Source: Sporolactobacillus sp. STSJ-5 (GTDB lineage Bacteria > Bacillota > Bacilli > Bacillales > Sporolactobacillaceae). From it: a stretch of 64,000 nucleotides of DNA. Within the stretch, counting starts at the first letter, position 1. Each line of letters starts with the position of its first letter. The stretch spans positions 1 to 64,000 of the forward strand of contig NZ_JANFOJ010000012.1 in the NCBI RefSeq assembly GCF_024385605.1, in the 5' to 3' direction. Below the pieces are notes generated by a model, which saw only the letters and a program-made list of their open reading frames with translations, was not told where the DNA came from and made no database searches. Below, piece after piece: positions 59,576 through 64,000 of the stretch. A program made the translations under genes and the position numbers.

Positions 59576-60946
59576 ATGAGCGATTTATTTGCTGACCGGA
59601 TTCCCCCGCACAATATGGAAGCGGAGCAAGCGGTGCTCGGTGCAATTTTTCTTGAGCCTTCAACGGTGATTACTGCTTCTGAGCTACTTGTTCCGGACGA
59701 CTTTTACCGGACAAGCCACCAGCTTATTTTCTCGGTGATGCTGGATCTTTCAGAACGGAACGAACCGGTCGATGTGGTCACAGTAACGAATGCACTTCAG
59801 AATTCAAAGCGGCTTGAGGAGATCGGCGGGGTATCTTATTTGGCGGAGCTGGCAGGATCTGCACCGACAGCTGCCAACATTGAGTATTACTGCTCCATTG
59901 TTTCTGAAAAAGCAACACTTCGCCGTTTGATACGAACAGCAACACAAATTGTTTCCGATGGCTATACGCGTGATGATGGTGTCGAGGGCATTCTAGATGA
60001 TGCAGAACGGAAAATACTTGAAGTAGCTGAGCGAAAGCGGAATGGTGAATTTCAATCGATCAAGGATGTGCTGATTGAAACCTATGACAATATTGAAATG
60101 CTGCAAAAACGCAAGGATGATGTCACCGGCACACCAACCGGCTTTCTTGAACTTGACCGGATGACCGCAGGCTTCCAAAAAAGCGATCTTGTTATTGTCG
60201 CCGCTCGTCCCTCTGTAGGTAAGACAGCCTTTGCTCTTAATATTGCGCAGAATGTTGCCATTAAAAACGAGGCAAATGTCGCGATTTTCAGTTTGGAAAT
60301 GGGAGCAAAACAACTGGCAATGCGTATGTTGTGCGCAGAAGGGAATATTAATGCTCAGAAGCTGCGAACAGGCAGCTTGGAGGATGAAGATTGGCAAAAG
60401 CTGACGTATGCAATGGGCAGCCTGTCACGTGCGGGTATTTACATTGACGATTCTCCGGGTATTCGTGTCAACGATATCCGTTCCAAATGCCGAAGACTGA
60501 AGCAGGAAAAAGGTCTGGATATGGTGATGATTGACTACCTGCAGCTGATCATGGGTTCCGGCGGCGGTCAAAGACAAGAGAATCGTCAGCAAGAAGTATC
60601 CGAAATTTCGCGAACACTAAAAGCAATGGCAAGAGAACTGGATGTACCGGTTATTGCGCTCTCGCAGCTGTCGCGTGGTGTGGAAGCGCGTCAAGATAAA
60701 CGTCCGATGATGAGCGATATCCGCGAATCCGGAAGTATTGAACAGGATGCTGATGTTGTTGCGTTCCTATATCGTGATGATTACTACAATAAAGAAAGCG
60801 AAAAGCAGAACATAATAGAAATCATTATTGCTAAGCAGCGTAATGGTCCGGTAGGTACCGTCGAACTGGCTTTTGTTAAAGAATACAGTAAATTCGTCAA
60901 TATTGATCGGAAACACAGTGATGATGATATACCAAGAGGCGCATAA
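59576..60946 (+). CDS. dnaB: Replicative DNA helicase
   Basis: 456-aa hexameric helicase (called DnaC in B. subtilis). N-terminal DnaB domain MSDLFADRIPPHNMEAEQAV; Walker A AARPSVGKTAF near 205-215; DMVMIDYLQLI Walker B. Follows rplI as in Bacillus. ATG follows AAGGAGGGGCGAT. Confidence 0.96.
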   Translation: MSDLFADRIPPHNMEAEQAVLGAIFLEPSTVITASELLVPDDFYRTSHQLIFSVMLDLSERNEPVDVVTVTNALQNSKRLEEIGGVSYLAELAGSAPTAANIEYYCSIVSEKATLRRLIRTATQIVSDGYTRDDGVEGILDDAERKILEVAERKRNGEFQSIKDVLIETYDNIEMLQKRKDDVTGTPTGFLELDRMTAGFQKSDLVIVAARPSVGKTAFALNIAQNVAIKNEANVAIFSLEMGAKQLAMRMLCAEGNINAQKLRTGSLEDEDWQKLTYAMGSLSRAGIYIDDSPGIRVNDIRSKCRRLKQEKGLDMVMIDYLQLIMGSGGGQRQENRQQEVSEISRTLKAMARELDVPVIALSQLSRGVEARQDKRPMMSDIRESGSIEQDADVVAFLYRDDYYNKESEKQNIIEIIIAKQRNGPVGTVELAFVKEYSKFVNIDRKHSDDDIPRGA

Positions 60947-61010
60947 TGGTTTTCTACATGTTCTAATCCGAACAATTAATAAAACGGAGCTCGAAATGTT
61001 CGTCTCCTCA

Positions 61011-61040
61011 TTGACTTTTAAAACTAATTCCTGTTAGACT
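61011..61040 (+). promoter_or_regulatory. Promoter for purA
   Basis: -35 TTGACT (61011-61016), 18-base spacer, -10 TAGACT (61035-61040). No PurR box is defined. Confidence 0.5.
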
Positions 61041-61096
61041 TAATAGTGGCTTTAGTGAACTAAAATATTATTTTGTAGAAGTTGGGGGCTAAGTGA

Positions 61097-62383
61097 ATGT
61101 CTTCTGTTGTTGTTGTTGGCGCACAGTGGGGCGATGAAGGGAAAGGAAAGATTACCGACTACCTTTCTGAGAACTCGGAAGTAGTTTCACGCTATCAAGG
61201 CGGAGATAATGCCGGGCATACAATCGTCTGGAACGGCAAGACGTACAAATTACGATTAATGCCATCAGGAATTCTTTATAAAGAAAAGATCTGTGTTCTT
61301 GGGAACGGAATGGTTGTCAATCCTAAGTCCCTGTGCAGAGAATTGGACTACATGAAGGAGAGCGGTGTGAGCACGGATAATTTGCGTATCAGCAACCGTG
61401 CCCATGTGATCCTCCCTTATCACTTGAAGCTGGATATGCTTGAAGAAGAAAACAAGGGTGCGTCCAAGATCGGTACAACGCAGAAGGGCATTGGTCCTGC
61501 TTATATGGATAAAGCGGCGCGTGTCGGCATCCGGATGGCTGATCTTCTGGAGCCGGAGACCTTCCGAGCGAAGTTGGCGAAAAATCTAAGAGAGAAAAAT
61601 CGACTTCTTGAGAAGTTCTATGATACCGAAGGCTTCAATATTGATGATATTTATGATGAATACATTGGATACGGAGAACGCTTGAGACCTCTCGTGTGCG
61701 ATACTTCTGTCGTTTTGAACGATGCACTTGATGCCGGTAAACGCGTCCTGTTTGAAGGCGCACAAGGATGCATGCTGGATATTGATCAAGGCACGTATCC
61801 ATTCGTCACCTCCTCCAATCCGGTAGCCGGTGGCGTCACGATTGGCGCTGGTGTTGGTCCATCAAAAATTAATCACGTTGTCGGTTGTGCGAAAGCATAC
61901 ACAACTCGTGTCGGGGACGGTCCGTTTCCAACAGAACTTACCGATGCAATTGGTGATCAGATTCGTGAAGTCGGTCATGAATATGGAACAGTAACCGGAC
62001 GTGCACGCCGTGTCGGCTGGTTTGACAGCGTAGTCGTTCGTCATTCGCGCCGTGTCAGCGGTCTGACGGATCTCTCGCTGAATTGTGTGGACGTCCTCAC
62101 CGGACTCGAAACGGTAAAAATTTGCAAAGCTTATAAATATAAGGGAAAACTGATTGAAGAATTCCCGGCCAGTTTAAATGTTCTTGCTGAATGCGAACCG
62201 ATTTACGAAGAAATGCCTGGTTGGAAAGAAGATATTACCGGAGCAAAATCGCTTTCTGATCTTCCTCCAAATGCTCGTCACTATATTGAACGGATTGCAC
62301 AGTTAACTCAGGTTGGTCTGTCACTGTTCTCTGTCGGTCCGGACCGTACGCAAACCATTGAAGTGCGCAATCCCTTCCGCTAA
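61097..62383 (+). CDS. purA: Adenylosuccinate synthetase
   Basis: 428-aa GTP-dependent enzyme making adenylosuccinate from IMP and aspartate. [12 protein letters not shown] at 8-19 and [19 protein letters not shown]. Length normal. ATG follows GGGGGC. A weak hairpin with T5 follows near 62415-62446 and may be its terminator. Then 62384-62608 is gene-free. Confidence 0.97.
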   Translation: MSSVVVVGAQWGDEGKGKITDYLSENSEVVSRYQGGDNAGHTIVWNGKTYKLRLMPSGILYKEKICVLGNGMVVNPKSLCRELDYMKESGVSTDNLRISNRAHVILPYHLKLDMLEEENKGASKIGTTQKGIGPAYMDKAARVGIRMADLLEPETFRAKLAKNLREKNRLLEKFYDTEGFNIDDIYDEYIGYGERLRPLVCDTSVVLNDALDAGKRVLFEGAQGCMLDIDQGTYPFVTSSNPVAGGVTIGAGVGPSKINHVVGCAKAYTTRVGDGPFPTELTDAIGDQIREVGHEYGTVTGRARRVGWFDSVVVRHSRRVSGLTDLSLNCVDVLTGLETVKICKAYKYKGKLIEEFPASLNVLAECEPIYEEMPGWKEDITGAKSLSDLPPNARHYIERIAQLTQVGLSLFSVGPDRTQTIEVRNPFR

Positions 62384-62608
62384 TCTAAAAATTAATGGAA
62401 TAAAAGTTGATGTCATGGCCATCCTTAAAGAGGCTGTGGCATTTTTAATATTATTTTTCAAAGCAGAAAGCTGCTTATCAGGTTCGAGATTCCCGGCCTG
62501 TCCTCGAGGTTCAAAGAATCAATTTCAAAAAAAACTTGCGTTAATAAAGCGACCATGGTAAAATATTTCTTGTGCCGCAAAAAGACATGCTTTTCTTTTT
62601 AATAATAT

Positions 62609-62685
<77 letters not shown>

Positions 62686-62688
62686 AAT

Positions 62689-62764
62689 GGATCCGTGGTG
62701 TAGGGGTTAACATGCCTGCCTGTCACGCAGGAGATCGGCGGTTCAAATCCGCTCGGATCCGCCA
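62689..62764 (+). tRNA. tRNA-Asp (anticodon GTC)
   Basis: 76 nt; GGATCCG acceptor pairs with CGGATCC, loop CTGTCAC gives GTC; CCA encoded. Confidence 0.95.
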
Positions 62765-62771
62765 TTATTAT

Positions 62772-62844
<73 letters not shown>

Positions 62845-62900
62845 TGTTTTGCCAAACATAAGCGATAAAACGCTCTTAATAGAAATGGTACTTAAGTGGG

Positions 62901-62932
62901 AAAAGTCTCTGAGATCAATCAGAGGCTTTTTC
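62901..62932 (+). terminator. Terminator after tRNA cluster
   Basis: AAAAGTCTCTGA arm with TCAGAGGCTTTT arm (one mismatch), then TTCC. The rest of 62933-63172 holds the walR promoter region; no -35/-10 pair is clear. Confidence 0.75.
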
Positions 62933-63172
62933 CTGTTTCTGTCATTATGACATCGAGATCATGATTATGTTAAAATAAACAGGAAACAATCTGATCGATA
63001 AACGAGGGTTAATTCGGAACAAAGTGGTTCCATTCAGAGAGTAGAGTATGGATCATAAATTGCAAACGCAGCTCGCCATTACTCTGATACTGATCGAACG
63101 ATTAGATAGTGGGACAAAGAAAATATTGCATGGGAAATAAATCACAAGAATTCAACAAGGGGGCTGCACGAA

Positions 63173-63892
63173 TTGGAAAATAAAATTCTAGTTGTCGATG
63201 ATGAACAGCCGATTGCGGATATAGTACAGTTTAATTTGGAAAAAGAGGGCTATGAAGTTATATGCGCTTATGACGGTGAGGAAGCACTTCAAAAGGTTGA
63301 AGAAGAAAATCCGGATATGATTCTGCTTGATGTGATGCTGCCAATCAAAGACGGTATGGAAGTATGCCGTGAAGTACGAAAAACGCATAATATGCCGATT
63401 ATCATGTTGACAGCTAAAGATTCGGAAATTGATAAGGTACTTGGTCTTGAAATGGGCGCTGATGACTATGTCACAAAACCGTTCAGCAACCGTGAATTGA
63501 TCGCAAGAGTTAAGGCCAATTTGAGGCGACACAGGCAAGAAGGTGCGGAAGAAGAGAAAAAACAAGAGAATAATATCGAAATCGGTGACCTCGTGATCCA
63601 TCTCGATGCTTATGTGGTTACAAAACGAGGGAAAATGGTTGAATTGACGCATCGTGAATTTGAGCTCCTTCATTATCTTGCCGATCATATCGGACAAGTA
63701 ATGACTCGAGAGAATTTGCTGCAGACGGTGTGGGGCTATGACTATTTTGGCGATGTGCGTACCGTGGACGTTACGGTGCGACGGCTGCGCGAGAAAATTG
63801 AGGACAATCCAAGTAGGCCGGCATGGATTATAACACGGCGCGGTGTCGGTTACTATTTGAAAGAACCAAATCAGGAGTCTAGTGATGAATAA
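63173..63892 (+). CDS. walR: Essential response regulator WalR
   Basis: 239-aa OmpR-family regulator of cell-wall metabolism. D9/D10, phosphoacceptor D53 and K102 form the receiver site; C-terminal winged helix with LTHREFELL and [18 protein letters not shown] at 63173 with GGGGGC upstream. Overlaps walK by eight bases. Confidence 0.96.
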   Translation: MENKILVVDDEQPIADIVQFNLEKEGYEVICAYDGEEALQKVEEENPDMILLDVMLPIKDGMEVCREVRKTHNMPIIMLTAKDSEIDKVLGLEMGADDYVTKPFSNRELIARVKANLRRHRQEGAEEEKKQENNIEIGDLVIHLDAYVVTKRGKMVELTHREFELLHYLADHIGQVMTRENLLQTVWGYDYFGDVRTVDVTVRRLREKIEDNPSRPAWIITRRGVGYYLKEPNQESSDE

Positions 63893-64000
63893 GGTCGGTT
63901 TCTTTAAATCGATTCAATTTAAAGTCGTTTTAATCTATGTACTTCTTATTCTGCTTGCCATGCAACTGATCGGTGTGTATTTTACAGATCGCGTCAAAAC
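63885..64000 (+). CDS. walK: Sensor histidine kinase WalK, N-terminal fragment
   Basis: The 38 visible codons begin [18 protein letters not shown] and include the first membrane segment ([14 protein letters not shown]), matching WalK. ATG at 63885 lies in the end of walR. The gene is cut by the window end; WalK phosphorylates WalR. Confidence 0.95.
   Translation, partial: MNKVGFFKSIQFKVVLIYVLLILLAMQLIGVYFTDRVK

Overview
The window is the chromosomal replication-origin region of a spore-forming, low-to-mid GC Bacillales bacterium. The gene order on both sides of oriC follows the Bacillus plan. Leftwards from the origin run dnaA, dnaN, yaaA, recF, gyrB, gyrA, an HD-GYP-like gene, guaB, dacA, pdxS, pdxT, serS, a deoxynucleoside kinase, and later tadA, SRP RNA, dnaX, yaaK, recR, yaaL, bofA and the promoters of an rRNA operon. 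Rightwards run rpmH, rnpA, yidD, yidC, jag, mnmE, mnmG, rsmG, noc, soj, spo0J, yyaC, ychF, rpsF, ssb, rpsR, yybS, gdpP, rplI, dnaB, purA, three tRNAs, walR and walK. Sporulation genes (bofA, yyaC, a SspK-like gene) mark it as a spore former. A family such as Sporolactobacillaceae would fit, but that is inference.

Layout. 1-4.3 kb: three tandem rRNA-type promoters firing out of the window, the bofA-to-dnaX recombination and replication cluster, SRP RNA and tRNA-Ser. 4.3-17 kb: an accessory stretch inserted into the conserved order. It holds an ArsR-type regulator with a divergent flavin-reductase-like gene, tadA, a uracil-type permease, a BI-1 protein, a small spore-protein pair, a membrane-anchored protein, clpP, a truncated ECF-like sigma factor, a frameshifted small gene, a Nudix hydrolase, a glycerate kinase/permease operon, tRNA-Arg and a cold-shock gene with a hairpin in its leader. 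17-32.8 kb: serS behind a serine T-box, PLP synthesis (pdxST), dacA, guaB, gyrase, recF, dnaN. 32.8-35 kb: dnaA and a two-part oriC with DnaA boxes on both sides of the gene. 35-46 kb: rpmH with a long structured leader, rnpA through spo0J, two parS sites and three copies of a long structured repeat. 46-55.4 kb: yyaC, glycyl-tRNA synthetase behind a glycine T-box, ychF, the S6-SSB-S18 operon, then a second accessory stretch on the minus strand (amidotransferase-like protein, DUF420, HD hydrolase, orphan CheW, CDF exporter). 55.8-64 kb: yybS, gdpP, rplI, dnaB, purA, tRNAs and the walRK operon, with walK cut by the window edge.

Most of the window is housekeeping: initiation and elongation of replication, chromosome partition, tRNA modification and charging, membrane insertion and wall-stress signalling. 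No complete mobile element, CRISPR array or clear new multigene system was found. The most unusual signals are RNA- and repeat-level: the rpmH leader, the csp leader hairpin, a duplicated block upstream of dnaA and the 240-350 nt repeats around noc. Degenerate enzymes and broken reading frames in the accessory stretches come next.
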